Assembly (NCBI RefSeq): GCF_022163125.1
Contig: NZ_CP091881.1
Coordinates: 7,952,501 to 8,016,500, forward strand
Origin: Paenibacillus sp. HWE-109
GTDB lineage: Bacteria; Bacillota; Bacilli; Paenibacillales; NBRC-103111
DNA length: 64,000 bases
Direction: 5' to 3'
Shown here: positions 17,885 through 26,288 of the stretch, in pieces
Position numbering within the stretch: the stretch's first letter is position 1
Layout of the letters: every line of letters begins with the position of its first letter
The notes under the pieces: model-generated
Databases searched by the model: none
Told to the model about the DNA's origin: nothing
The model's input: the letters and a program-made list of their open reading frames with translations, nothing else
Made by a program: the position numbers and the translations under genes

Positions 17885-18868
17885 ATGGAAACCTATGATA
17901 TTTTGCTGGCAGTAGAGAGTGATAGTCACGCGCGGGTGTTGGCAACAGTTATTCATGTGGAAGGCCATGCTTATCGTAAACAGGGAGCTGTCATGCTGAT
18001 GATGGCAGACGGGAGCTCGATAGGAAGTATCTCGCCAGGTTGCTTGGAAGCGGATCTCTTCGCCTATGTACCGGCAGTATGGGAATCTTCAACCTCCCAA
18101 ATGGTGGAGTACGACATGAGGCCAGCTGATGATTTCGGTTGGGGAGAGACGATTGGCTGCGGCGGGCTGATCCGTATTCTACTGGAGCCTGTTAGTGGAG
18201 AACTGTTGGTTAATCTGCTTGCTGTGAAAGCATGTTTGGATCGAGGCGAAGCTGTACAGTTGGTGCGTGAAATTACGGATGGCTATTCAGGCATCTCGTA
18301 TACCCTGTGCTCTGAAGGTAATTCTTCAGATCGGCAAGCTTCTCTCTCTGTGTATGTTTCCTTGTTTAAACCTAAGCCTAGAGTGATTGTTTTTGGCGCA
18401 AATTCGGATGCGATCCCACTTGTTCAAATGGCGATTAGCAGCGGATTTCGCGTGGTTGTCGCCGACTGGCGTGAGGCTTATTGTCGGGCAGAACGTTTTC
18501 CGGGCGCGGAGACAGAGGTTGCTTTTCCTAAGCAGCTGGTGGCGAATTTAAAGCTGAATGCCCAAGACTACATCATTGTGATGAGCCATCAGTACGAAAA
18601 GGACGCTCTGTTTGTCCAAGAAGCCATGAAGGCTGACTTGCTTTATCTTGGGATCATGGGGTCCAGAGAACGGACGGAAAATTTATTGGCAGGTATCGAC
18701 CGCCCTCAATGGCTGCGTTACCCCGTAGGACTGCCGATCGGTTCAGAAGGCCCCGTGGAGAATGCCGTCAGTATCGTCGCAGAGTTGATTAGCCTCAAAC
18801 GAGGCGGCAAGGCGACCGGAGCATCTGCTAATGTGAGCGGGCGTGAGGACAGGAGTCGCTCATGGTGA
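17885..18868 (+). CDS. pucA: Xanthine dehydrogenase maturation factor, XdhC/CoxI family (PucA)
   Basis: 327 aa. The N-terminal XdhC/CoxI domain has MADGSSIGSISPGCLEADL and IGCGG. The C-terminal Rossmann-type XdhC_C domain has PRVIVFGANSDAIPLV, SHQYEKDA and LGIMGSRERTE. It inserts sulfurated molybdenum cofactor into xanthine dehydrogenase. ATG 17885 is 9 nt after AGGAG (17871-17875); GTG 17882, one codon upstream, is also possible. It overlaps pucB by 7 nt. Confidence 0.92.
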   Translation: METYDILLAVESDSHARVLATVIHVEGHAYRKQGAVMLMMADGSSIGSISPGCLEADLFAYVPAVWESSTSQMVEYDMRPADDFGWGETIGCGGLIRILLEPVSGELLVNLLAVKACLDRGEAVQLVREITDGYSGISYTLCSEGNSSDRQASLSVYVSLFKPKPRVIVFGANSDAIPLVQMAISSGFRVVVADWREAYCRAERFPGAETEVAFPKQLVANLKLNAQDYIIVMSHQYEKDALFVQEAMKADLLYLGIMGSRERTENLLAGIDRPQWLRYPVGLPIGSEGPVENAVSIVAELISLKRGGKATGASANVSGREDRSRSW

Positions 18869-19512
18869 GCGAAGCGAAGAAGGTTATCGGCATCTATTTG
18901 GCGGCGGGAAGCAGCAGGCGCATGGGGACTTCGAAGCAGTCGCTGGAAATGGCAGCGGATACTAGGCTGGGGAGTATAGCTCTGCTGCATGCGCTCCAGT
19001 CTGAGGTGCATAGCGTTGTTGTGGTCGTTCGGGAAGATGACCCGCTCGATTGGTTGTCCGCTGAAGTCCTTGCCTATGCAGAAGCGGGGCGCTGTCTGGT
19101 TGAGGTTTGCGCGGAAGCAGGAAGAGGCATAGCTCACTCCTTGCGGGTGGGGATTAAGGCAGCCGAGCGTCAGAATGCAGACGGTATATTGGTGGTTTTG
19201 GCGGATCAGCCGTTCATCGATGCGCAGATGCTGAATCGACTCATGGATACGTTCAGGGGCGAGGCTGGATGGGACTTCGTGGCGAGTGGCGATCAAGGCA
19301 TGCCTAAGCCCCCTGTGATTCTGGGGCGGGAGATGTGGCCTTCTGCTCTGGCCTTAGAAGGAGATGAGGGGGCGCGCTCCTTATTTCATTTGCCGCAGTA
19401 TCGCGGACAGGTTATGGACGAAGAGGAAGCCTTGAAGTTTTTGGATATTGACACTGAAGAGCGATACTTGGCTGCGAAAAAAATTGTATGGAACAAATTA
19501 ATGTTAAGTTAA
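18862..19512 (+). CDS. pucB: Molybdenum cofactor cytidylyltransferase, MobA-like (PucB)
   Basis: 216 aa NTP-transferase. It has the nucleotide-binding motif YLAAGSSRRMGTSKQ at the N-terminus, VLADQPF in the middle and PKPPVILGREMW. In this context it matures the molybdopterin cofactor for xanthine dehydrogenase, like B. subtilis PucB and MocA. ATG 18862 overlaps the pucA stop. Last gene before a terminator and before the IS element. Confidence 0.9.
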   Translation: MVSEAKKVIGIYLAAGSSRRMGTSKQSLEMAADTRLGSIALLHALQSEVHSVVVVVREDDPLDWLSAEVLAYAEAGRCLVEVCAEAGRGIAHSLRVGIKAAERQNADGILVVLADQPFIDAQMLNRLMDTFRGEAGWDFVASGDQGMPKPPVILGREMWPSALALEGDEGARSLFHLPQYRGQVMDEEEALKFLDIDTEERYLAAKKIVWNKLMLS

Positions 19513-19535
19513 ATAACATAAAAGATGAGTTGAGT

Positions 19536-19567
19536 GCATTATTACTAATAATGCGCTATTTTTTTAT
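19536..19567 (+). terminator. Terminator of the pucL-pucB operon
   Basis: GCATTAT TACTA ATAATGC hairpin followed by GCTATTTTTTTAT, 24 nt after the pucB stop. Confidence 0.75.
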
Positions 19568-19587
19568 ACGAAAACACAAAATCGTGT

Positions 19588-19625
19588 AATGTTAGTTGAC
19601 GTTATTTTGCGGGATTGTTTATAGT
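19588..19625 (+). promoter_or_regulatory. Promoter, probably original promoter of the pucCDE operon
   Basis: TTGACG (19596-19601), an 18-nt spacer and TATAGT (19620-19625). AATGTTAGTTGACGT (19588-19602) repeats the transporter promoter motif at 4471-4485. The first gene downstream is now the IS transposase; pucC starts 1.8 kb away. Confidence 0.65.
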
Positions 19626-19695
19626 AGATCTAATTTATAGGTAATGGGCTAATGAAAGTTAACGCGCAGGACTCGCATGGCTTGGAGGATGGGGT

Positions 19696-19713
19696 GAATA
19701 AGAGTCTTTGGGG
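19696..19713. repeat. Left half of a palindromic repeat split by IS copy 2
   Basis: AATAAGAGT followed by the 8-bp target duplication CTTTGGGG (19706-19713). The right half is at 21246-21262 (CTTTGGGG then GCTCTTAT). Removing IS and one duplication restores the ATAAGAG...CTCTTAT palindrome with the insertion at its centre. Confidence 0.9.
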
Positions 19714-21245
19714 GTTACTACTTAGGTCCCCTTATTCAAACCCCTAAAAATTGGTTAAGAATACTTAACGAATTTAATGGAGAAGAGGGATCAGGATGAA
19801 AATGAGCCTCGAAGAAATCAAACAAATTAGCCACAGTAGTCCAGATCAAATCGAGAAGGTCATTACGAAACTGCTAGAACGGATCACTGAACTGGAAAAC
19901 AGAGTAGCCGAGTTGGAGCGCCAGCTAGGGCTTAACAGCAAGAATAGTAGCAAGCCGCCTTCAAGTGACGGGTTTCGTAAGCCCGCAAACTCCCGCATCG
20001 CTGGTGGCAAAAAGGGAGCACCCCTAGGTCATGAAGGACACACACTTAGTATGGTGGATGATCCGGATGCCATCCTCGACTTTTGCCTAACTACCTGCCC
20101 TGCGTGTCATGCTCCAATGGACCAGGAGAACTGTATAGGCTACGACCGGCGTCAGCAGATCGATCTGCCTGAACCACGCATCCAGACAACCGAGTTTCGC
20201 GCTCATACGAGCTGCTGCCCGCAGTGTAGCGGGGTTCATCAGGCTGCTTTTCCGTCGCATGTCAGCGCCTCTGTCCAATATGGAGCTGGTGTTACGGGCT
20301 GGATCGTGTATGTGAGTGCGTACCATATGATTCCACTGAAAAGGGTGAGCGAGATGTTTGCGGACCTGACCGGGCATTCGCTGAGCGAGGCTACGGTCAT
20401 CGCCCATTTGAAGAAATCGCACAAGCAGCTAGGTCCCTATGAGGAACAAATTCGCCAAAACCTGCTGAATGCCGATGTTTTGCACGCTGATGAAACCGGC
20501 ATTCACGTCGATGGCAAACAGCGATGGCTGCACACCCTCTCTAATGTGGACTGGACGTTCCAGGCGGTTCACGAAAACCGGGGCACCCTCGCTTTTGATG
20601 CCATCGGTCTGCTGCCGGCTTACTCGGGCATTCTAGTGCATGACTGCAACGGGCCGTATTTTAAAGAAAAATACACGTTCCAGCATGCCTTATGCAATGC
20701 GCACTTACTGCGGGAATGCCAAGGAATCGCCGATTATGATCATCACCAGTGGGCCGTGCAGATGAAACGCTTGCTACAAGTAGCCTGGCGTCTCACGCTA
20801 GCCGCCCGTAAAGTCTTGTGCTGCTTAGCTCCGAGTACGGTTAAATGGCTAGAGAATTGGTACGATGACATCCTGCAGCAGGGCGAGCTGGAATGGAATC
20901 AAGGGCGTACCAAAGCCAAAACCGGACCGCAAGGCAGGCAAAGCAAAAGTAAATCGGCCAATCTGGGTGAACGTTTCCGTCGTCACAAGGAACCGATTCT
21001 CCGGTTTATTCAAGATGTCCGTGTTCCTTTTGACAACAATGTCGCCGAACGAGACTTGCGGATGGCCAAGGTCAAAGCCAAAGTCTCCGGCTTATTCCGT
21101 ACCTGGGACGGGGCTCATCAGTTCGCCCGCGCGCGCGGCTTCATTTCAACCCTTCGTAAACAAAATTTACCTGTACTCTCGACGCTTATTGTTACTTTTC
21201 GTGGGGAGTTTCGTTTTCCGCGTTTGGAAGAAGGTAAGTAGTAAC
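19714..21245 (+). mobile_element. IS66-family insertion sequence, copy 2 (1532 bp)
   Basis: Same element, length and orientation as 1558-3089, with GTTACTACTTA inverted ends and an exact 8-bp target duplication CTTTGGGG (19706-19713 and 21246-21253). The duplication differs from that of copy 1, so the two copies are independent insertions. It separates the promoter at 19596 from pucC. Confidence 0.93.
19796..21241 (+). CDS. IS66-family transposase (TnpC type), copy 2
   Basis: 481 aa, identical in sequence to the product of 1640-3085: coiled-coil N-terminus, SKPPSSDG, zinc-binding Cys pairs, and DDE residues in DADETG, VHDCNG and VAERDLR. Identity of the two copies implies recent transposition or ongoing gene conversion. 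The frame is intact. Confidence 0.95.
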   Translation: MKMSLEEIKQISHSSPDQIEKVITKLLERITELENRVAELERQLGLNSKNSSKPPSSDGFRKPANSRIAGGKKGAPLGHEGHTLSMVDDPDAILDFCLTTCPACHAPMDQENCIGYDRRQQIDLPEPRIQTTEFRAHTSCCPQCSGVHQAAFPSHVSASVQYGAGVTGWIVYVSAYHMIPLKRVSEMFADLTGHSLSEATVIAHLKKSHKQLGPYEEQIRQNLLNADVLHADETGIHVDGKQRWLHTLSNVDWTFQAVHENRGTLAFDAIGLLPAYSGILVHDCNGPYFKEKYTFQHALCNAHLLRECQGIADYDHHQWAVQMKRLLQVAWRLTLAARKVLCCLAPSTVKWLENWYDDILQQGELEWNQGRTKAKTGPQGRQSKSKSANLGERFRRHKEPILRFIQDVRVPFDNNVAERDLRMAKVKAKVSGLFRTWDGAHQFARARGFISTLRKQNLPVLSTLIVTFRGEFRFPRLEEGK

Positions 21246-21315
21246 CTTTGGGGGCTCTTATCCGCCTGAGAATGGTGTATTTTGCGCAAATAGAAGCTCC
21301 TGGAGGCTCTTATTG
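21246..21315. repeat. Right half of the split palindrome and one intact palindromic repeat
   Basis: 21246-21262 completes the palindrome interrupted by IS copy 2. A second unit at 21289-21314 (AATAGAAGCTCC/TGGAGGCTCTTATT) is intact. Nothing else is recognisable before the pucC ribosome site at 21414. Confidence 0.8.
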
Positions 21316-21427
21316 GCTTGGGGGATGGGGTTTTGTGAGCAGCCAAATAGCGGATTGCAGCCAGTCGCAATCAAATCAGATAGCATGAATGAAACAATTT
21401 CATAGCAATGATAAAGGAGGGGTGTTC

Positions 21428-22342
21428 ATGTCAGTTCCTTTATACCAGGTGCCGGAACAGCAGCCTTCCGTGTGGCAGCCTACAAGCGTGGAGGAAGCTA
21501 TGCATCTCAAGCACAAATGGGGAGACAAAGCGGTGCTCATATCGGGAGGCACTTGGCTCCGCACGCGTTGGGAGAACGGCGTTTCACCGCTGCCGCAGCA
21601 TTTAATTAGTCTTGCACATATTCAGGCTCTTTCCGGTTTGGCAATGGATGCCGGGGGGCAAATTCATATAGGTCCATCGCTTCGTTTGGCTGATTTAATG
21701 GATAGTGAGCTTATGCAGATGAAATGTGCGCTTCTAGTCAAAGCTTGCGCCGAGATCGCAGCACCGTCGGTGCGGAACCTAGCTTCCATTGGCGGGAATG
21801 TGGTTACTCGAACAGGTGATCTAATCACAGCACTGCTCGTCATGGATGCGCAGGTGGTTTGCTCGAATGGGACTGCTGAGTACACACTACCGCTGGCGAA
21901 GTGGCTGGACGTTCCAGCGCAAGCTATTTCTGAGGTGATGACAGGGATCAAGGTACCAAACATAGATATTGAGGATGCAGAGCGCACGTTCGAGTTTTAT
22001 TTAAAAGTAGGACGTCGAGAGGCTTTCACGCCATCTGTTGTAACCGTGGCCGGGAGGTTGAGCTTGGCACCGGATCAGACCATCCAAAGCCTTGCATTAG
22101 CCGCAGGCGGGGGGAGCGCTGTGCCGGCTAGATTCGTGGATTTGGAAACTGCTGCAATCGGTCGGCCGCTATCGAAGGACCTATTGCAATCGCTGCATAC
22201 AGGCGTGTCGGAGGGCTTTCAGGCTGTACCCGATGATTATGCCGGAGTGGCTTATCGCAAGCAGACAGCAGCCAATTTAATCGTTTCGGAATGCTATAAA
22301 GTTTGGCGAAAAGGGGGCGGGGCGAATGCTCCTAAATCGTGA
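21428..22342 (+). CDS. pucC: Xanthine dehydrogenase, FAD-binding subunit (PucC)
   Basis: 304 aa from ATG 21428, 7 nt after AAAGGAGG (21413-21420). An ORF extension to 21389 would run through this ribosome site. FAD-binding domain with LISGGTWLRTRWE at the start and the family motif PSVRNLASIGGNVVTRTGDL in the middle. The C-terminal CO_deh_flav_C segment contains YLKVGRREAFTPSVVTVAG. It passes electrons from the molybdenum site to NAD or another acceptor. Overlaps pucD by 17 nt. Confidence 0.93.
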   Translation: MSVPLYQVPEQQPSVWQPTSVEEAMHLKHKWGDKAVLISGGTWLRTRWENGVSPLPQHLISLAHIQALSGLAMDAGGQIHIGPSLRLADLMDSELMQMKCALLVKACAEIAAPSVRNLASIGGNVVTRTGDLITALLVMDAQVVCSNGTAEYTLPLAKWLDVPAQAISEVMTGIKVPNIDIEDAERTFEFYLKVGRREAFTPSVVTVAGRLSLAPDQTIQSLALAAGGGSAVPARFVDLETAAIGRPLSKDLLQSLHTGVSEGFQAVPDDYAGVAYRKQTAANLIVSECYKVWRKGGGANAPKS

Positions 22343-24638
22343 AACCTATGCGAAAAAGTGGATTATTCGACCTGACGGCGAAGAGAAGGTTACGGGCAAG
22401 CTGCGCTATTTAACAGATTTGACTGCGCCAGGCATGCTCTATGGGAAAGTACTTCGAAGTCGTTACCCGCATGCCTGGATTCTTTCTATAGATACGACGA
22501 AAGCAAGGCAGCTGCCTGGCGTGCGTGCTGTGGTGACGGCAAAGGATGTTCCTGGCATGAATTTGTTCGGCATTGCCTTTCCGCATCAGCCTGTATTATG
22601 TCATGACCGTGTGCGCTATATCGGCGACGCTTTGGCAGCAGTCGCTGCGGATACGGAAGAACTAGCTGAGTATGCGCTTAGTTTAATTGAGGTTGTCTAC
22701 GAGCCGCTGCCGGTTGTGGATGATCCGGAAACAGCGCTGGATGAGGGTGTGATGAAGCTGCACCCCGAGGGAAACCTCTTGCATCGAACTAGCCTTCAGC
22801 AGGGGGAAATGTCATTCGCAGGGTGTGCGCATATCGTTGAAGAAACGTACCATACGCCTCGTCAAATGCACACTTACATGGAAACGGAGGGCGGGTTGTT
22901 CATCCCAGAAGCGGATGGCCGGTTAACGGTGTACTCGCCAACGCAGCATGGCTACAAAGATCGCATGCAATTAGCGCGTATACTTGCTATGGCTGAGGAA
23001 CAGATTCGAGTGATATCGAGTCCGATCGGAGGCTCTTTTGGGGGCAAGGATGAGCTTAATGTTCAGCCTTTTGGAGCGTTGTTAGCTTTACAAACAGGTT
23101 CTCCGATCAAAATGCATAATTCACGCAAGGAATCCGTTATTGCCGGGATCAAACGCCATCCCATGCGGATTCGCATGAAAACAGGCGTCGATGAAGCGGG
23201 GCATATGGTCGCACACCAAGTTCGTATCCTTGCGGATACGGGGGCTTACGCTACTTTGGGATGTGAAGTCCTAAACTTTGCTACCGAGCATGCGATTGGG
23301 CCTTACACGATTCCGAATATTGATGTAGAAGGGACTAGTGTTTATACGAATAATGGGGTATCCGGTGAGTTTCGGGGGTTTGGCGGCAATCAGGTGATTT
23401 TTGCCGTGGAGAGCCAGATCGAGCGGTTGGCCGAGAAGCTCGGCATGGATGCTTGGGAGCTGCGCAAGCTAAACCTGCGCGCTCCTGGCGATCCAGGCCC
23501 GATGGGGCAGAAGATCGTGCAAACTGAGGGTGCGAGCCAGGTGTGGAGCAAGATGATGGAATCGGCGCTGTGGGCGAAGCGGGCAAAGCTCCAGCCCGGA
23601 TCGGGGCAGTCTCCGCCCAGCGAGTCCCAAGATCCGTGGACGCGCCGAGGCATCGGCGCAGCGATGGTGATGCATGGCGCCGGCCTCGGCCTCGGCATCC
23701 CGGATCATTCCGGCGGCCGCCTCGAGCTCACGCCGGAGGGCAAGATCCAAGCCTCCTTCGGCTTCGAGGAGTTCGGTCAAGGGCTTTACGCAGCACTGAC
23801 GTTGATGCTGCAGGACGTCTTTGGCTGCGCCACCGATGACATTGTCATTGTCATCGGGGACACGGACCGCGTGCCGAGCAGCGGGTCCAGCACGGCTTCG
23901 CGCGCCACCACGATGATGTGGCGCGCCCTGCAGCGGCTGAGGCCGCCCTTCGTCCATACGCTGCTGCAGCTGGCGTCTGAATGGGCGGGCATCGCAGCCG
24001 CAGAGCTGGCCACCGGCGCAGGCGGCATTCATCGCATAGGCGATGAAGCGGGCACGCCGGTGGTGACGTATGCGCAGTTGGCGGAGGCTGCCGAAGCGGC
24101 AGCCAAGCCGATCCTTGCGCATACGGAATTCGATTACCCGACGACGCCCGAAGGGCTGGTCGGGGCGCACTACCTTTACTCTTACGCAGCAGTTGCCGTA
24201 GAGGTGGAAGTGAACATGCTGACAGGCCGGGTGAAGGTGATACAAACCGATCACGTCATTGCAGCAGGTCCTGTTATTAATCCTATGGGCTTCCTTGGAC
24301 AGATCGAAGGCGGCAGCGGGATGGCTCTCGGCTTTACGCTGACAGAGGACGCCGTCATGAAAGAGAGTGCCTATTTACGACATAATTTGGATACGTATTT
24401 GGTTCCAACGTTCAAGGATAGTCCACATATAATCCGAGTGGAAGCGATTGAGGAATTGCCCGTAGGGGATACATTTGGCCCTCGCGGAGTTGGAGAAATC
24501 GGTTCTGTCGGGCTGGCTCCAGCGATCACCGCAGCCGTACGGCAAGCGACCGGTATTTGGGTGAGTCGGTTGCCTCTATCACCAGAAGACATCGTGCAGT
24601 CCATCGATTGGTTAGAAAGGGTGGAGGCCATTGATTAA
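22326..24638 (+). CDS. pucD: Xanthine dehydrogenase, molybdopterin-binding subunit (PucD)
   Basis: 770 aa, the catalytic subunit that hydroxylates hypoxanthine and xanthine. It has the N-terminal GKLRYLTDLTAPGMLYGK, SSPIGGSFGGKDE, the GEFRGFGGNQVIFAVE pterin-binding region, GFEEFGQGLYA and the C-terminal FGPRGVGEIGSVGLAPAI, whose Glu is the expected active-site base. The 23560-24110 stretch is clearly more GC-rich than its surroundings, but the frame is continuous. Overlaps pucE by 8 nt. Confidence 0.93.
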   Translation: MLLNRETYAKKWIIRPDGEEKVTGKLRYLTDLTAPGMLYGKVLRSRYPHAWILSIDTTKARQLPGVRAVVTAKDVPGMNLFGIAFPHQPVLCHDRVRYIGDALAAVAADTEELAEYALSLIEVVYEPLPVVDDPETALDEGVMKLHPEGNLLHRTSLQQGEMSFAGCAHIVEETYHTPRQMHTYMETEGGLFIPEADGRLTVYSPTQHGYKDRMQLARILAMAEEQIRVISSPIGGSFGGKDELNVQPFGALLALQTGSPIKMHNSRKESVIAGIKRHPMRIRMKTGVDEAGHMVAHQVRILADTGAYATLGCEVLNFATEHAIGPYTIPNIDVEGTSVYTNNGVSGEFRGFGGNQVIFAVESQIERLAEKLGMDAWELRKLNLRAPGDPGPMGQKIVQTEGASQVWSKMMESALWAKRAKLQPGSGQSPPSESQDPWTRRGIGAAMVMHGAGLGLGIPDHSGGRLELTPEGKIQASFGFEEFGQGLYAALTLMLQDVFGCATDDIVIVIGDTDRVPSSGSSTASRATTMMWRALQRLRPPFVHTLLQLASEWAGIAAAELATGAGGIHRIGDEAGTPVVTYAQLAEAAEAAAKPILAHTEFDYPTTPEGLVGAHYLYSYAAVAVEVEVNMLTGRVKVIQTDHVIAAGPVINPMGFLGQIEGGSGMALGFTLTEDAVMKESAYLRHNLDTYLVPTFKDSPHIIRVEAIEELPVGDTFGPRGVGEIGSVGLAPAITAAVRQATGIWVSRLPLSPEDIVQSIDWLERVEAID

Positions 24639-25116
24639 TACAACCTATGTGCTGAAATGTGCCATTAACGGGAAAGCAGTAGCGATACCCGTACCTGCAT
24701 CCAAGCGGATGTCGGACATTTTGCGTGATGACCTCCTTTTAACAGGGACCAAAGTGTCATGTGAAATTGGCAGATGCGGCGCCTGCATGGTCCTGCTGGA
24801 TGGCAAGCCTGTGAACTCTTGTTTGCTAATGGCCTATCAAGCGGCCGGCAGGGAGGTCACCACCATTGAGGGGATATCCGCAGGGGAAGACCTGCATCCT
24901 GTTCAACAAGCAATGCTCGAGGAGGGGGGACTGCAGTGCGGTTATTGTACCGCTGGCATGGTCGTGACGCTAACGGCTCTATGGGAAATCAATCCTGCCC
25001 CAACAAGGGCAGAAGCGGAACAAGCATTGTGCGGAAATATATGCCGGTGCACGGGGTATGAAGGTATTTTCAGAGCAGTAGAAAGATGTGGGTTGTCGAT
25101 AAAAAGAGAGGGGTAA
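24631..25116 (+). CDS. pucE: Xanthine dehydrogenase, 2Fe-2S subunit (PucE)
   Basis: 161 aa with two [2Fe-2S] clusters. The N-terminal plant-ferredoxin-like set is CEIGRCGACMVLLDG with a later Cys in VNSCL. The C-terminal helical set is LQCGYCTAGM and CGNICRCTGYEGI. It carries electrons between PucD and PucC. The start is TTG 24631, with AAAGGG (24615-24620) upstream; the closer GGAGG is only 3 nt away. No ATG fits the conserved N-terminus. Confidence 0.92.
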   Translation: MINTTYVLKCAINGKAVAIPVPASKRMSDILRDDLLLTGTKVSCEIGRCGACMVLLDGKPVNSCLLMAYQAAGREVTTIEGISAGEDLHPVQQAMLEEGGLQCGYCTAGMVVTLTALWEINPAPTRAEAEQALCGNICRCTGYEGIFRAVERCGLSIKREG

Positions 25117-25120
25117 AGCT

Positions 25121-26269
25121 ATGATGCCGAAAAAAATGATGTTTGCTCTAACTGCAATCTTCCTAGTGATTCTAAGCGCTTGCTCCGCAAAAACGACGGA
25201 AACGAGTTCCACGACAGCACCTAGCAGTTCCCCGGCAGCTACAACGGCCACTACAGCTACACCGCAAGCTGAGAAAAAACTGCCGAAAGTCGCCTTCGTC
25301 TATATTGGTGTACCAGGTGATGGAGGCTGGACGTACGAGCACGACCAAGGGCGTATGATGCTGGAGAAAGAGCTCGGTATTAAAGCTACTACGGTTGAAA
25401 ATATCCCCGAAGGCCCGGATGCAGAGCGTGTATTTGAAGAGTTGGCACAGAAAAATGATATCATTTTCGGCACCTCCTTTGGCTACATGGATTCGATGGT
25501 AAGCGTGGCTCAAAAACACCCGAACGTGAAATTCTTGCACTCCACTGGTTACAAAACACTGCCGAATTTGGGGACCTACATGGGCCGTGAATATCAAAGT
25601 GCTTACCTCGTAGGTATGGCGGCCGGTAAAATGACTAAAAACAATCATCTGGGTTATGTTGGAGCCTTCCCGATTCCGGAAGTTATTTATACGATCAACG
25701 CCTTCACATTGGGCGCTCAAAGCGTGAATCCCGATATCGATGTTTCCGTTGTTTGGAGCAATACCTGGTTTGACCCGGCAACTGAGAAGCAAGCTGCGAT
25801 TTCTTTGCTCGATAAAGGCGTTGATGTCTTGGCGGCTTACCAAGATTCGCCTGCAAGTATTCAAGCGGCCGCTGAACGCAAAGTGTGGGGAATTGGCAAT
25901 GATTCCGATATGAGCAGATTTGCGCCAGAAACGTACATTTCCAATCCAAAATGGAATTGGGGCCCCTATTACGTCCAAACCGTGAAAAGTATCATGGATG
26001 GTGCGTGGAAATCAGAAGCTTATTTCGGCAGCATGAAAGACGGCATTACCGATATTGCTCCTCTGGGTAAAAATGTCCCCGCCGATGTCAAAGCACTAGT
26101 TGAGAAGAAGAAGCAGGATATTTTGGCAGGCACTTTCGACGTGTTCCAAGGGCCGATTGTGGATCAAGATGGTAAAGTGCGTTATGAGCAAGGGAAAAAG
26201 ATGACGGATGAAGAGATTTTAGGCACAACGTGGTTCGTGAAAGGCATTAAAGGCGTTATCCCTAAATAA
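25121..26269 (+). CDS. BMP family nucleoside-binding lipoprotein (NupN/BmpA-like)
   Basis: 382 aa. Signal peptide with lipobox ILSAC (Cys 21), Ser/Thr/Ala linker, then a basic membrane protein domain with KVAFVYIGVPGDGGWTYEHDQG, FGTSFGYMDS, GREYQSAYLVGMAAGKM and GIGNDSDMSRFAPE. Such proteins deliver nucleosides or nucleobases to NupOPQ-type ABC transporters. The only such transporter here is at 4638-8273, about 17 kb upstream. Four nt after pucE, so co-transcribed with xanthine dehydrogenase. Confidence 0.9.
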   Translation: MMPKKMMFALTAIFLVILSACSAKTTETSSTTAPSSSPAATTATTATPQAEKKLPKVAFVYIGVPGDGGWTYEHDQGRMMLEKELGIKATTVENIPEGPDAERVFEELAQKNDIIFGTSFGYMDSMVSVAQKHPNVKFLHSTGYKTLPNLGTYMGREYQSAYLVGMAAGKMTKNNHLGYVGAFPIPEVIYTINAFTLGAQSVNPDIDVSVVWSNTWFDPATEKQAAISLLDKGVDVLAAYQDSPASIQAAAERKVWGIGNDSDMSRFAPETYISNPKWNWGPYYVQTVKSIMDGAWKSEAYFGSMKDGITDIAPLGKNVPADVKALVEKKKQDILAGTFDVFQGPIVDQDGKVRYEQGKKMTDEEILGTTWFVKGIKGVIPK

Positions 26270-26288
26270 GGAATAGGAGGCTGTGTCG

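Noticed and set aside
1558..21245. Composite transposon made of the two IS copies
   Set aside because: Each copy has its own different 8-bp target duplication, so they inserted independently. A composite would share one outer duplication.
23469..24254. 261-codon antisense ORF over pucD
   Set aside because: Antisense shadow in a GC-rich stretch without supporting start signals.
22326..24638. Possible frameshift in pucD around 23880-24000
   Set aside because: The local protein sequence looked unusual, but the frame stays open and conserved motifs occur in the same frame on both sides.
25172..25978. 268-codon antisense ORF over the BMP lipoprotein
   Set aside because: Shadow of a gene with clear lipobox and BMP motifs.
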